From Paenibacillus typhae (lineage in GTDB: Bacteria > Bacillota > Bacilli > Paenibacillales > Paenibacillaceae): a DNA stretch of 64,000 nt. Shown here piece by piece: positions 45,201 to 54,471 of this stretch (position 1 is the stretch's first letter; the number at the start of each line of letters is the position of its first letter). The translations under genes were made by a program, and so were the position numbers. The notes below the pieces were generated by a model. The model saw only the letters and a program-made list of their open reading frames with translations, made no database searches and was not told the origin of the DNA. The DNA lies in the NCBI RefSeq assembly GCF_900099765.1, contig NZ_FNDX01000004.1, positions 195,242 through 259,241 of the forward strand, read 5' to 3'.

Positions 45201-48200
45201 CCAGCCGGTAAGCGGCAATATCAGCCAGTGCACCCTCGGCACTGTCCAATGCAGCAGTGAACAGCTGCCAGTCTGCCTCCGTATATTCTTCCAGCTTCAC
45301 GATTTCCTTCGCTGCACTCACCGCTGCGGCAAGCGCTGCCGTATCCGGTGAGCCTTGCACTTCCCCGGAGACAACAGCTACGGCATCCACAAGCAGCGTG
45401 CCGCTCAGCACCTTAATCTGCACCGTATGCTGGCCGTATTTCAGCCCGCGCAGCGCATAGGTCTGATAAAGCTCCTTCGAGGCCATCGTTTCCGCTGACT
45501 GTACAGCAGTCTTGCCGTCCACCGTCACCTCAAGCTTCGCTGATCCGTCATTTGGCCCCAGAATATCCAGCCCGGTGCCTTCAAACGTATACGCAAGCGT
45601 CGCACCTGCTCCCTGGCTGGTAGAGGTGGAACGCTGATAGATGAACATGCCGGCGCCGTTGGTATGATTCCAATTCCCGCTGTAGGCCAGCTTGGGATTC
45701 GGAGCAGCAGCCAGATCATACATTTCCAGATTGTCCAGCAGCTCGGAATAATACGGTGCATAGCCGTCAACCGTCTCTACCTTCAGGTTGTCGAACCGGA
45801 CATGATAATAGCCGCTGGCCAGATCAACCCGGCCGGACAATTCAGGAACCGGATCGGTATAGGCAGCCAGCTTCACCCCGTCCAGATAGGCGGTAACGGT
45901 GGCTCCGGCAACCTGTATTGCAATGTTATGCCAGGCGTCATAGGCTGTATTGACGCCTTCGATTTTCACGCCGCCGGTCCCTGTCGCCGCATTCCCGCTG
46001 GCCACGGCCCCGCCGTTCACCAGCAGCTGCCAGCCGCCGTCGAACCAGAATTTCAGCACATATGGAGTACCTCCGATAGTGTGCGAGCTGCCGCCGCCCT
46101 GATAACGGGCGCCAATTGCCGCGTAATTGGCACTTCCCTCAGTGCTGTTATGCTCAAACGAAACGTCTACGCTGGCTTTGTAGTTCGTCCAGCGGTTGTC
46201 GCCGATAGCTGTAACCGGATCACCGCTGTTCCATGTGCCGCCAAGGCCCATAATGCTCCGGTCCAGCTGCTGGCGGAGAACATAATTATCCGATCCGTCC
46301 GGCAGATAAGCCTCAAATGCACCGTTGCGGTCATGGGTATAGCGCGGAATGGCCCCCTTTGATCCGCCACGGGAGTCGATATAGCTCTCGGTGCCTGCTG
46401 CCTTTCCGTCTGCCCCGATCTTCACCACTGTTTTACCGGAATAATCAAAATCATCGGCATACAGGAATTTGTCTCCGGTATCCGGCACCGCTCCTGTTGC
46501 ATCGGTATCAAGCACCGTCCGTTCGCCTTCCACAGGCAGCGGGGTGTTGTACTCTGCTTTGTCCTTAGTATCCAAAGTGGTGACCGTTACCGTCGAATAC
46601 GGCTTCACCTTTACGGTGTACACACCGCCGCCGTCTGCGGCAACATTACCGAGATACTGCATGTAATTGCTGTTGAACGCTTCTCCGGCATCGGCGGCAC
46701 GGGTCTCCCATACCTCTAAGGAAGGAGTGCCGGCGTAAGCCATATTGACGGCTTGCAGCTTGTAGGTTTTTGTGTATTCGCTGTCATTTACAATGACGGT
46801 CGAGAAATCGCTTTTGTCAGGGGAAGCAAGCGTAATATAGCTTGGCGTTCCGTTGCGACCGTTGACCGGATTGGTTCCGGTAGCCCCGGTGGAGCTGGCC
46901 TTGGCAACGGCTCTCCAGATGCCGGCCGTATTGTCTTCATTTTCCCAGCCCAGCTCTGCGAACCGGCTGTAATGCTGCAGAATCACCAGGCCGGCATCAT
47001 AGTGAATCCAGCCTGACCAAGGGTCGCGTGCGCTGACCAGCTCCTTGAAGGAATATTGTCCGCCTTCATAGAAGGAGCCGATTGCCGGCTGGTAAATAAA
47101 ATGGGTACGTCGTGAATTCACAAACCCTTTAATAATCGTGTTGCTCATTTCCAGCGGGCCGCCCACCCCGCCGATGCCCGTTCCGGCAGCTGTAGGGTCC
47201 TTCACATTGTTGTTGGGACGGAATGCCGAGTTACTGAATGTAGCCTGCGCCTCGCTGTTCCAGATTTCAATGTCATACTGCTCGGCAAGCTTTTTGAAAT
47301 TGCCTGCGGCATCGTCATCGGTGTTGTAATGGTATCCGGCTATCGGTACGGCATTGCGAAGCGACTCATCGGTTACCATTGCACTGCCGAAGGAGCCGAT
47401 GCCGACCTCATCGGAAATAACCACCTGAATCCGGTTATACAGCGCCTGCTCCTCTGCGCTGGCAAAGCCTTCTTTATCCGTCTTGACCTTATCCGCATAC
47501 TGTTTGGTCCAGTCTAAATCCGGAGCATGCTCGTTAATGTACGGATTGACGTAGTTGGTCATATAACCGTACTGGCGGTACGCCTCCAGAATCGTGTTTT
47601 TGTACCAGGTATAGATTTTGTCGTTGTTATCCGCCCAGGCCGGAGCGCTCCAGCGCAGAATGCTGACCTTCAGGTCCGGATTGACGGCCTTCGCATCCGC
47701 TGCCAGCTGAAAGCCGGGATGGCGCTTCACATTAACCTCTTCATCCGCTGTGCGCATTGTAGCCGGATCAGGTCCGGTGGAGTTGTTGCGGTCATTGCCC
47801 ATTTCAATTTTGACATGGGTCATGAGCGGATGCTCTCCGCCGAACAGGATCTGCAGCATTTCCGCATACTTTTCCGGCTGCTCCGACTTGTAATCCATGA
47901 GGAGCGCACTGGTGCTGTTGGCGCTCAGTACGCCGAAGCCCTTGAACGTAAGACCGTTCTGATTGTCCGCCTGAATATCATTGCCGTTCAGCAGAACCTG
48001 CACCATGGAGGCCGCAGTCGCCTTGGCATCATCGAGGATGGATTTAATTCCCCCTTCAGCAATGGCGAACCAGCTGAGGACCGGTTTTTCACCGGAGACG
48101 TAAGCATATGTCAGCGTAATAGGAACGCTGGTGTCCACATCTGCCGGAACGGTAAACTCGCCGGAGTTGATTTTGGACGCATTGACATTGAACTGGCTCA

Positions 48201-48936
48201 GTGACAAGGTGTGCTTGCCGCCGCTTGTGTCCTGGTACTCGATCCGCGGCTGGATAACCCGCGAACGGCTGCCGTACCAGTCGTGGAAGCCGCTGCTCAG
48301 CGTATAGGTTCCGGCTTCAAGCGCCTTAAGCTGGTAGACGATATTGTCGTTAGCAGCGCGTACACCGACTACCCACACAGATGGATCTGTTGCCGGATCG
48401 GTGTGTCCGCCGTCCTTGGAATTTTTGATCTTCTGCACGGAATCGTCGAAGCCCCAGTCCGTGGTCCCGCTGACATAGCGCTGATCCGGCGTCTGATTGA
48501 TCAGGTTCCCGCCGCTGAGCGCTTTGACCGCTTCATACAGCGGGGAGGCTGTAGGCCCGTTCCCCACCGAGTCTCCGCCCCGGCCGCTGTCCACAAAATA
48601 GGCCAGCGGATAATCGGCAGGCGGAATGACCAGAGCGCTGGCGGTAACCGGACCGCTGGCCGTTGTTCCGCTTACGGTTACTGTTTCATACGGCACAGCA
48701 AAGGTGTCTTCCCCGATATTCCAGCTGACAGCTGTACTGCTGCCTCCGATATTGATACTGGCCGGCAAATTGGTGCCAGCCGCAGTCTTCGCTCCCATAT
48801 AGGCGGCTGCGTAGACGTTATCAACCGTTGCAGCAGAGGCGGACGGCTGGCCGAGTCCCGGGAACATCCCGAACACGAGCATCGCAGTCATCAGGATGGA
48901 AAAAAGCTTTTTGCCGGATGATGGCTTTCTGTTCAT
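42286..48936 (-). CDS. Giant SLH-anchored GH59-like glycosidase with many accessory domains
   Basis: 2216 residues. Signal peptide (1-35); Big_4-like domain (about 36-110); a sugar-binding-like domain starting YFVDSGRGG (113-300); a barrel like galactocerebrosidase GH59 (about 325-675) with acid/base E469 (YINEHAPD) and nucleophile E562 (IWNSEAQ), plus ARDPWSGWIHYD; beta-sandwich; lectin-like domain (824-1055); another CBM-like domain (1060-1190); FIVAR-like helices; Big_4; a second copy of the YFVD domain (1343-1515); two DUF5011 Ig repeats (1626-1806); Pro/Thr linker; and three SLH domains (2033-2216). It should act on galactose-type glycan at the cell surface. AAGGAGG before ATG. The ABC importer and two-component system follow upstream. 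Confidence 0.9.
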   Translation of the reverse strand: MNRKPSSGKKLFSILMTAMLVFGMFPGLGQPSASAATVDNVYAAAYMGAKTAAGTNLPASINIGGSSTAVSWNIGEDTFAVPYETVTVSGTTASGPVTASALVIPPADYPLAYFVDSGRGGDSVGNGPTASPLYEAVKALSGGNLINQTPDQRYVSGTTDWGFDDSVQKIKNSKDGGHTDPATDPSVWVVGVRAANDNIVYQLKALEAGTYTLSSGFHDWYGSRSRVIQPRIEYQDTSGGKHTLSLSQFNVNASKINSGEFTVPADVDTSVPITLTYAYVSGEKPVLSWFAIAEGGIKSILDDAKATAASMVQVLLNGNDIQADNQNGLTFKGFGVLSANSTSALLMDYKSEQPEKYAEMLQILFGGEHPLMTHVKIEMGNDRNNSTGPDPATMRTADEEVNVKRHPGFQLAADAKAVNPDLKVSILRWSAPAWADNNDKIYTWYKNTILEAYRQYGYMTNYVNPYINEHAPDLDWTKQYADKVKTDKEGFASAEEQALYNRIQVVISDEVGIGSFGSAMVTDESLRNAVPIAGYHYNTDDDAAGNFKKLAEQYDIEIWNSEAQATFSNSAFRPNNNVKDPTAAGTGIGGVGGPLEMSNTIIKGFVNSRRTHFIYQPAIGSFYEGGQYSFKELVSARDPWSGWIHYDAGLVILQHYSRFAELGWENEDNTAGIWRAVAKASSTGATGTNPVNGRNGTPSYITLASPDKSDFSTVIVNDSEYTKTYKLQAVNMAYAGTPSLEVWETRAADAGEAFNSNYMQYLGNVAADGGGVYTVKVKPYSTVTVTTLDTKDKAEYNTPLPVEGERTVLDTDATGAVPDTGDKFLYADDFDYSGKTVVKIGADGKAAGTESYIDSRGGSKGAIPRYTHDRNGAFEAYLPDGSDNYVLRQQLDRSIMGLGGTWNSGDPVTAIGDNRWTNYKASVDVSFEHNSTEGSANYAAIGARYQGGGSSHTIGGTPYVLKFWFDGGWQLLVNGGAVASGNAATGTGGVKIEGVNTAYDAWHNIAIQVAGATVTAYLDGVKLAAYTDPVPELSGRVDLASGYYHVRFDNLKVETVDGYAPYYSELLDNLEMYDLAAAPNPKLAYSGNWNHTNGAGMFIYQRSTSTSQGAGATLAYTFEGTGLDILGPNDGSAKLEVTVDGKTAVQSAETMASKELYQTYALRGLKYGQHTVQIKVLSGTLLVDAVAVVSGEVQGSPDTAALAAAVSAAKEIVKLEEYTEADWQLFTAALDSAEGALADIAAYRLDQEGAAQLAERLISAQNQLATGDLRELAVLPDTATYAGQLPVLPQQVEATRADGSKLPVTVKWNTAEVSFDTPYDRVAVTGTYGSLKTVVYVEVVPQGLVYFVDPGVAAEGVTPPYSVIKNFVGAGMLNEQADQLSTGDTIWGHTNIGANYGMKGLGGAVVTTDKSQTGVYGSNTRNNPLVYLFPLEAGKYTLTSFHRDWWSNANRTMDITVSYNDAEGKPVTETVRTGLVAGPNGVLLNHDFTLPVSGTVKYTINNTYSGNQAALVSYVAIARDKTSVANELAVNEAKSIIEGAAFNVKKEEANSEEAVQAWLQQTISGLEGLSETGMTLGDVTFTAFQEATEDTAGSFSFTVTLSKGEALATGSASGTITLPEPDVTPPVITLNGDQVVNVKLGSEYTDAGATAADEVDGDLTDRIITTVSSEVYGLTALDTAKADVYTFHYNVSDDAGNKALEVTRKVVVAEDPDTVKPVITLLGEPAVQLANGTAYTDAGATASDDRDGDLTGQIITTITTGGQPVNALDTTEAGIYLYHYNVSDAAGNAAVEVIRTVTVAEKELPSTPTPTPSPTPTPAPTDTPVQTAPPVAATPSPTPTPAVQTVRTLEQKDIPAAADGAVTVQLAEGTESVVLPAGIQGLTGSNTLRLAWSNAAVEFTPDALKSIVEKAAAGQAQADQVRIRLTALKTPAAAAEQLINNQAADSSLRLSAAGDIISFSLETVAADGTAVKVTAFDVPLRLTFSVDTDANPELLGVYYIAGDGSLQYVGGTLKDGKMTAAVSHFSQYAVLEYDRSFADVSSSMWANSVIKSLAARHIIKGISANEFAPQGQLTRAQFAAMIARALGLEAADGSTTAFQDVKTGAWYADSIAAVNQAGIVLGRTADTFVPDSGITREEMAVMVVRAYEYLQGEKAQAASAGSFSDQLQISGWAEEAVGIAVEAGLLQGRGGRQFAPQALMTRAESAQVIYNLLKQQ

Positions 48937-48981
48937 TCACTTGTCCTCCTTCAAAATGTAAAGTGGGCAAACCAAAATACA

Positions 48982-48996
48982 AAGAAAGCGTATACA
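48982..48996. promoter_or_regulatory. cre-like site upstream of the giant enzyme gene
   Basis: AAGAAAGCGTATACA matches cre with one mismatch on either strand and lies about 45 nt before the start codon, near the expected promoter (minus-strand TTTACA at about 49005-49010). Confidence 0.5.
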
Positions 48997-49085
48997 TACC
49001 ACTGTAAAAAGCATGCCTTGGACAGCTGCCGCACAGGTTGTATAATCTCAGAATGCTCCGGACGGCCGTACAAGGCATAGACAAA

Positions 49086-49124
49086 CAAACCTGGCAGCTT
49101 GCGGGTAAGGCAACTGCCAGGCTT
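49086..49124 (-). terminator. Terminator of the ABC importer operon
   Basis: Minus strand: CCTGGCAG(TTGC)...(GCAA)GCTGCCAGG hairpin (arms 49090-49097 and 49114-49121, extended inward) followed by TTTGTTTGT, 20 nt after the last permease gene. Confidence 0.85.
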
Positions 49125-49141
49125 GCACATGCTGTAATTCT

Positions 49142-49981
49142 CTAACCCTTAATCCCTGACGCAGCAACGCCTTGAACGAAGTACTTCTGCAAAGCGAGGA
49201 ACACAATAACAACCGGAATGATCGACACTACGCTGGCCGCCATAATCAGCCCGTACTCAGCGGAATACTGGGATATGAACATGCGAAGTCCAATCTGAAT
49301 TGTCTTCAGCTCGGTTTTGGTCAGGTAGATCATCGGCCCGAGGAAGTCATTCCAGGTATTGACGAAGGTGAAGATCGTCAGTGTCGACAGGGCCGGCTTG
49401 GACAGCGGAAGCATAATTCTGGCCCAGATTCCGTATTCGCTGAGGCCGTCGATCCGTGCCGCTTCACATAATTCATCCGGCACACCCTGATAGAACTGGC
49501 GCATCAGGAACACCCCGAATGCCGAGAAGGCCTGCAGTAGGATAATCGCCAGATGGGTATTGTTCAGCCCGAGCGAACGCATCATGATGAACTGCGGCAC
49601 CATGTAAGCCTGCCAGGGAATAGCGATGGTAGCGATATAGCCCAGGAACAGGATATTTTTCCCCTTGAACTGCAGCTTGGAGAAGGCATACGCTGCAAAG
49701 CTTGAGGTCAGCAGCTGCAGAATCGTAACGACTACGGACAGCTTCGCCGTATTGTAAATGAACTTACCGAGCGGAATCCGGGTCCAGATGTCCACGAAAT
49801 TTTGCCAGCGCGGCACATCCGGGATCCACTGCATCGGGAAGGAAAAGACATCCTTGTTCATCTTGAGTGATGAGGACAGCATCCATACATAAGGAATCAG
49901 CATACAGAAGACTGCTGCAGCGAGCAAAGCATACACTAACACTTTAACGCTGACTCTGATGATTTTATTTGAACCTACCAT
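49142..49981 (-). CDS. Sugar ABC transporter permease (MalG type)
   Basis: 279 residues with six membrane segments and the EAA loop ELCEAARIDGLSEYGIWARIMLPLSKPAL that docks the ATPase (about 185-215). Inner-membrane half of an oligosaccharide importer. GGAGGATAAG lies before ATG. It follows the MalF-type gene by 15 nt. No ATPase gene is present, so a shared MsmX-like ATPase coded elsewhere is likely. Confidence 0.93.
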   Translation of the reverse strand: MVGSNKIIRVSVKVLVYALLAAAVFCMLIPYVWMLSSSLKMNKDVFSFPMQWIPDVPRWQNFVDIWTRIPLGKFIYNTAKLSVVVTILQLLTSSFAAYAFSKLQFKGKNILFLGYIATIAIPWQAYMVPQFIMMRSLGLNNTHLAIILLQAFSAFGVFLMRQFYQGVPDELCEAARIDGLSEYGIWARIMLPLSKPALSTLTIFTFVNTWNDFLGPMIYLTKTELKTIQIGLRMFISQYSAEYGLIMAASVVSIIPVVIVFLALQKYFVQGVAASGIKG

Positions 49982-49996
49982 ATCGTTCTTATCCTC

Positions 49997-50935
49997 CTAT
50001 TGTCCGTACTTCTTCTCGCCGCGGAACTGGACGATGGTAATACCAAGCACCAGCAGGAACAGCACAATAGCCATGGCGCTGGCATATCCGTAATCAAGCG
50101 AACGGAACGCCGTGTTGTAGATTTGATAGACCATTACTCTTGTTGAGTCGTTCAGCTGATTGTCGGCGCCGGCAAACAGGTTGATGAAGATATCGTAGAC
50201 CTTGAACGAATTAATGACCAGAATCATCAGGACAAAGAACGTCGTTGGTGCCAGCTGCGGAACCGTCACATTGCGGAACCGGCTCCAGGCATTAGCGCCG
50301 TCGAGCTCAGCGGCTTCATATAATTCCGGGTTGATCCCCTGAAGACCTGCGAGGTAGATGACCATGTAGTAGCCCATGTTTTTCCAGACAGTAAACAGGA
50401 TAACGGTGAACATCGCCCACTCTTTATCCGCCGCCCAGCGGGGGAGATCCTCAATCGGCACGCCGGAGATCAGATGCAGGATGTTGTTGACAGGGCCCAT
50501 AGTCGGGCTGAAAATAAAGTTCCATACCGCCGCCACCGCTACAAGCGATGCGACATAAGGGAAGAAGAAGACAGTACGCATAAAGTTTCGGGCAATAATC
50601 TTCTGGTTCAGCAGAATCGCCAGCGCAAGGGCAACGGCCATCGTAAACGGCACAACGCCGATTGTATAGACAATGGTATTCCATAGCGCTTTATGGAAGG
50701 TGGTATCCTTGATCAGCCGGGTAAAGTTATCCAGGCCGATGAATTCCATCGGATTGGCCCCGTCCCATTTCACAAATGCCAGGACAAAGGCAAAGAACAT
50801 AGGGACAAGCGTAAAGATGGCGAAGCCGATAAAATTCGGTGCGATAAAGCTGTATGCTACCAGATGATCCCGGACGCCCTTGGACAGTATGCTTTTTGGG
50901 GCTTTTTTTGGTCTAAGTACGGTTTCATTTTGCAT
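49997..50935 (-). CDS. Sugar ABC transporter permease (MalF type)
   Basis: 312 residues, six membrane segments, EAA loop PELYEAAELDGANAWSRFRNVTVPQL in the C-terminal half. The start at 50935 is set by GGAGGAG 5 nt upstream. The frame reaches to 51001 but without a site. It is the partner of the MalG-type permease. A hairpin lies between it and the binding-protein gene. Confidence 0.93.
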   Translation of the reverse strand: MQNETVLRPKKAPKSILSKGVRDHLVAYSFIAPNFIGFAIFTLVPMFFAFVLAFVKWDGANPMEFIGLDNFTRLIKDTTFHKALWNTIVYTIGVVPFTMAVALALAILLNQKIIARNFMRTVFFFPYVASLVAVAAVWNFIFSPTMGPVNNILHLISGVPIEDLPRWAADKEWAMFTVILFTVWKNMGYYMVIYLAGLQGINPELYEAAELDGANAWSRFRNVTVPQLAPTTFFVLMILVINSFKVYDIFINLFAGADNQLNDSTRVMVYQIYNTAFRSLDYGYASAMAIVLFLLVLGITIVQFRGEKKYGQ

Positions 50936-50967
50936 TCGTTCTCCTCCAAACCTTTTACCTTCTATGC

Positions 50968-50990
50968 AAAGGGCGGGCATGGCCCGCCCC
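50968..50990 (-). promoter_or_regulatory. Intercistronic hairpin between binding protein and permease genes
   Basis: GGGCGGGC-atg-GCCCGCCC, followed on the minus strand by TTTGC. Such hairpins after a binding-protein gene usually protect its mRNA or partly stop transcription, giving more binding protein than permease. Confidence 0.7.
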
Positions 50991-51004
50991 CTGATAATCA
51001 CTGC

Positions 51005-52354
51005 CTAGTTGTTCAAAAGCGCCTGCACACGGGTATTCATATCCTTCAGGCCTTCGTCAATCGTCGCATTTTTGGTCATGATGTTGTCATGCGCTTCATT
51101 CAGGATCACTTCGATGTCGGCACTCTTTTCATGCATAGGCATTTCCAGGTAAGTCTGCACAGTGGTCAGGGCAGCCTTGCTGTTCTCGTCGGCAGGGAAG
51201 CCTTCGATGGAAGTGATCGAGCTGATAACCTCATCGTTTTTGATCGCCGGAATAGTACCTGTGGAAGCAATGACAGAAGCGCCGTCTTCACCGGTCACGA
51301 ATTTCATGAAATCCAGGGCAGCCTCCTTGTGCTCGGATTTCTGGTTAACCGCCAGGGAAGTGATTGTTCCCAGTGTAGTTCCTGCTTCAACACCGTCTGG
51401 ATGCGGATATTTCACGATACCCCAGTTAGTTGCCTGGGACTCGCCGCTCTTCACCTTTTCAATCTGGGTGGCGATGAACCAGCTGCCCATGTTCATCATG
51501 GCAACGGAGTTGTTGTAGAATACGCCGGAATAGTGCGTGCTGGAGGTCTTCAGTGTTGCATAATCCATTACGATGCCGTCTTCCTGCTCTTTCAGGATGC
51601 GCTCATAGGTAGGCTTCAGGAAGTCGTAGCTTCCGTCCACTACGGTGTTCTTGCCGTCCAGGATGCCGAACAGCTGAACCGCACTGCGCCATGTATGATA
51701 ATGCGCACCGTATACCTTTTCTGCGCCGCTGCCGGAGGTCATTTTTCTGGCCAGCTCATCGTATTGCTCAAACGTCATATCGTTGCTCGGATATTCAACC
51801 CCTGCTTTGTCGAAAAGGTCTTTGTTGTAGTACACGATCCAGAAGTCACTGCGGAAAGGAAGCGCATAAACCTCATCGTTCACTTCAATCTGCTCTACCG
51901 TACCGCCGTACAGTGCAGGATCAATGCTGTTCGTGTCCATGAACCCTTTTAACGGCTCAAGATGATTCTGCTTCACCAGGTTGGAGTAGCCCGGAATGTC
52001 CTTGATGGTCAGGATATCGAGATCGGCACCGCCGGACAGCTGCGTGCTCAGCATGGTCATATAGTCGGTGGAACCAAGGTCAACATACTCGATGGTCACG
52101 TTCGGATGCTCTTTCTGGTAAGCCTCGATCAGCGGTTTATAGTAAGCGGTTGCTTCCCAGTCCCACAGCGCCCATTTTAAAGTAACAGGCTCTTGGTCCG
52201 GTTCGGAGGAAGCGCTTGCATTAGTGCCGGCGGCGGGAGCGTTTGTTGCAGCGGCATTGTTCTGGGCATTATTGTTGTTGCCGGAGCAGCCTGCCAAGAG
52301 GCCCACGGAGAGCACTGCAGTAAAGGTCATGCCATACAATCTTTTGTAATTCAT
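51005..52354 (-). CDS. Sugar ABC transporter substrate-binding lipoprotein
   Basis: 449 residues. Lipoprotein signal LSVGLLAGCSGNNNN (Cys about 23), an Asn/Ala-rich linker, then a family 1 (MalE-like) fold: LKWALWDWEATAYYKPLIEAY, LSGGADLDILTIKDIPGY, YALPFRSDFWIVYYNKDLFDKAG and the MMNMGSWF strand. AAAAGGGGATAA before ATG. First gene of the importer, divergent from the histidine kinase. It probably binds oligosaccharides released by the giant enzyme next door (inference from position). Confidence 0.93.
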   Translation of the reverse strand: MNYKRLYGMTFTAVLSVGLLAGCSGNNNNAQNNAAATNAPAAGTNASASSEPDQEPVTLKWALWDWEATAYYKPLIEAYQKEHPNVTIEYVDLGSTDYMTMLSTQLSGGADLDILTIKDIPGYSNLVKQNHLEPLKGFMDTNSIDPALYGGTVEQIEVNDEVYALPFRSDFWIVYYNKDLFDKAGVEYPSNDMTFEQYDELARKMTSGSGAEKVYGAHYHTWRSAVQLFGILDGKNTVVDGSYDFLKPTYERILKEQEDGIVMDYATLKTSSTHYSGVFYNNSVAMMNMGSWFIATQIEKVKSGESQATNWGIVKYPHPDGVEAGTTLGTITSLAVNQKSEHKEAALDFMKFVTGEDGASVIASTGTIPAIKNDEVISSITSIEGFPADENSKAALTTVQTYLEMPMHEKSADIEVILNEAHDNIMTKNATIDEGLKDMNTRVQALLNN

Positions 52355-52669
52355 TGAATTATCCCCTTTTCTTCTTGTATTGTTGACCAGCCATCATCTT
52401 CTGAAGCTATTTCACATTCTACCGGGTTACAGCGGGAGATGGGATGTATTTTCCTGCGCAGATCATTCACTTTTATGTCCTGTTTGCGCTTTCATTGTCC
52501 TGGACCTGTAATTTTCTATTCAAAACCTGTAAAATTTCGGCTTCCTTCCTCCCCCTCTATTTTGCAATACCGGAATATGCTATGGTGGTTATAACGCTTT
52601 TTGCAGCAGCATCCGATAATCTTGTAAACGCTTCACTACATTTCTTGTGTACCAAAGGAGAGAATCACC
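52355..52669. promoter_or_regulatory. Divergent control region between the ABC importer and the two-component system
   Basis: About 315 bp without genes. It contains a cre-like half-site TTGTAAACGCTTCAC at 52622-52636 (two mismatches at the right end) just before the kinase ribosome site. A clear -35/-10 pair was not found for either side. Confidence 0.4.
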
Positions 52670-54439
52670 ACGATAAGAAGATCTACTATTAAAAGCCGCA
52701 TCATCCTGATCATGATTGTGTTTGCGCTGCTTATCGCTACCCTGCTGTCCTTTTTCAGCTATGAGCTCATTTCCTATTATCAGCGCAAAACGACAATTCA
52801 GGCAACCGAGTTCAATCTGCAGCTTGTCTCCCATATTATAGAACAAGATCTGCTCAACCTGTCCGTTCTGGCCATGACGAGCAGTACGAATTCTCCAACC
52901 AATACGCTGCTGGCGGATTATTTCGAATCACCGGATGCCAAAGCCAGGGATGCGCTGGATGTATTCAGCTCGATGCAGGAGGATTTCCAGATTAACCGTT
53001 CCTATAATTATGTCCGCCGGCTGATCGTAACCGACAATAAGGGAAAATTTCTGCAGCTCGACAATTCAGTCAGTATATCCACTCCGCTTACCATTCACAA
53101 TATCGGCCAGATTACCGGACTGAACAACGAGACTACAGAGGAATTTGACCAGGTGATCAAGGACCCGCTCTCCACCGCCTATGGCATTCCGTTTATTCTG
53201 CCGATATACGGCGACCGCGCTTCCCGGATCGGAACCGTCTACCTGCTGGTCAACACCTCCGTCATTACCGACAAGCTGAAGGGCTACACCCTGCCGGAGG
53301 ATTCGCGTCTGCTGCTGACGCTTGGTACCAATCATTATGAGATTATCGGTGACAAAATACAGCCCGTTACAACCCCATATCACCCGGTCGCTTATACGCA
53401 GGATGAGCCTGTCGGCCCGATGACCAGGCTGTCTGAAATCAGCCTTGAAGGTGAGGAGCGGACGCTGGCCGTCTCCTACGTGGTCAGAAGCGGAGTCGAG
53501 CTGACCCAGACGATTGCCGGCAACCAGTTCGCGCCGAAGGCAAATATATGGATACCGATTATGTTCGGCGTCTGCCTGTTAGTGCTTGTGCTTAGCGGTA
53601 TCATTACCTTGTATCTGACCCGGACGATCAGTCTGCCGGTCGAGAAACTGAAGAAACGGATCGACAAAATCGCCCAGGGGAACTTCCTGCTCGACCGCAA
53701 CATTGAGTGGAACAGCGAGCTTGGTGATGTCGGCAGGGGGATCAACCGCCTGTCCCAGGACATCATTGCCCTGATGGACAGCAGGCTGGCCGATGAGAAG
53801 CAGAAGCAGGAGCTGGAGTACCGGATGCTGCAGAACCAGATCAACCCCCATTTTCTCTATAACACGCTGAATTCGATCAAATGGATGGCTACGATTCAGA
53901 ACGCCACCGGCATTGCGGAAATGACGACCTCCCTGTCGAGGCTGCTGCGCAGCATTGCCAAAGACAACCGCCGCCTGCTGCCGCTGCGAGACGAGCTGAA
54001 CCTGCTGGAGGATTATTTTCTGATCCAGAAATACCGCTACGGAAGCACTGTAACGATGGTGCAAAGCATTGCGGACGAGGAACTGCTGGGCGGGCTGATT
54101 CCGCGCTTTACCCTGCAGCCGCTGGTGGAGAACGCGATTTTTCACGGCATTGAGCCCAAGGGCAGAGGCGACATCCTGATTACCGTGGCCAAAAGCGGCT
54201 TCGGCGACATTCTGATTACAGTCGAGGATAACGGGATCGGCATGGAGGAGGAGCAGATTACGCATATCCTGTCCAAGCCGGAGGAAGGGTCCAAGGGGCT
54301 GTTCGAGAACGTCGGGCTGCGCAGTGTCAATGAGCGGCTGCAGCTGGCGTTCGGGGAGCCTTACGGGCTGTCGATTGAGAGCAAGCCGGGACAATATACG
54401 CAGATGAAGCTTCTTATCCCGTTCCAGCTGAAGGAATAG
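52670..54439 (+). CDS. Sensor histidine kinase, YesM type
   Basis: About 590 residues: two membrane segments (near the N-terminus and about 290-310) around a Cache-like outer domain, HAMP (TISLPVEKLKKRIDKIAQGNF), His-kinase domain with the phospho-His in MLQNQINPHFLYNTLNSIKW, and ATPase domain (LVENAIFHGIEP, VEDNGIGM, GLRSVNERL). The first ATG in frame is 52712, but it has no ribosome site. AAAGGAGAG at 52655-52663 points to codon 52670, which is ACG. Read as ATG it would give IRRSTIKSRIILIMIV, a normal YesM start. So the start codon is unusual or mutated. It is paired with the response regulator 32 nt downstream. Confidence 0.88.
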   Translation, partial: TIRRSTIKSRIILIMIVFALLIATLLSFFSYELISYYQRKTTIQATEFNLQLVSHIIEQDLLNLSVLAMTSSTNSPTNTLLADYFESPDAKARDALDVFSSMQEDFQINRSYNYVRRLIVTDNKGKFLQLDNSVSISTPLTIHNIGQITGLNNETTEEFDQVIKDPLSTAYGIPFILPIYGDRASRIGTVYLLVNTSVITDKLKGYTLPEDSRLLLTLGTNHYEIIGDKIQPVTTPYHPVAYTQDEPVGPMTRLSEISLEGEERTLAVSYVVRSGVELTQTIAGNQFAPKANIWIPIMFGVCLLVLVLSGIITLYLTRTISLPVEKLKKRIDKIAQGNFLLDRNIEWNSELGDVGRGINRLSQDIIALMDSRLADEKQKQELEYRMLQNQINPHFLYNTLNSIKWMATIQNATGIAEMTTSLSRLLRSIAKDNRRLLPLRDELNLLEDYFLIQKYRYGSTVTMVQSIADEELLGGLIPRFTLQPLVENAIFHGIEPKGRGDILITVAKSGFGDILITVEDNGIGMEEEQITHILSKPEEGSKGLFENVGLRSVNERLQLAFGEPYGLSIESKPGQYTQMKLLIPFQLKE

Positions 54440-54471
54440 TCTGTACTACTAAAAGCAAGGAAGTGATACGT

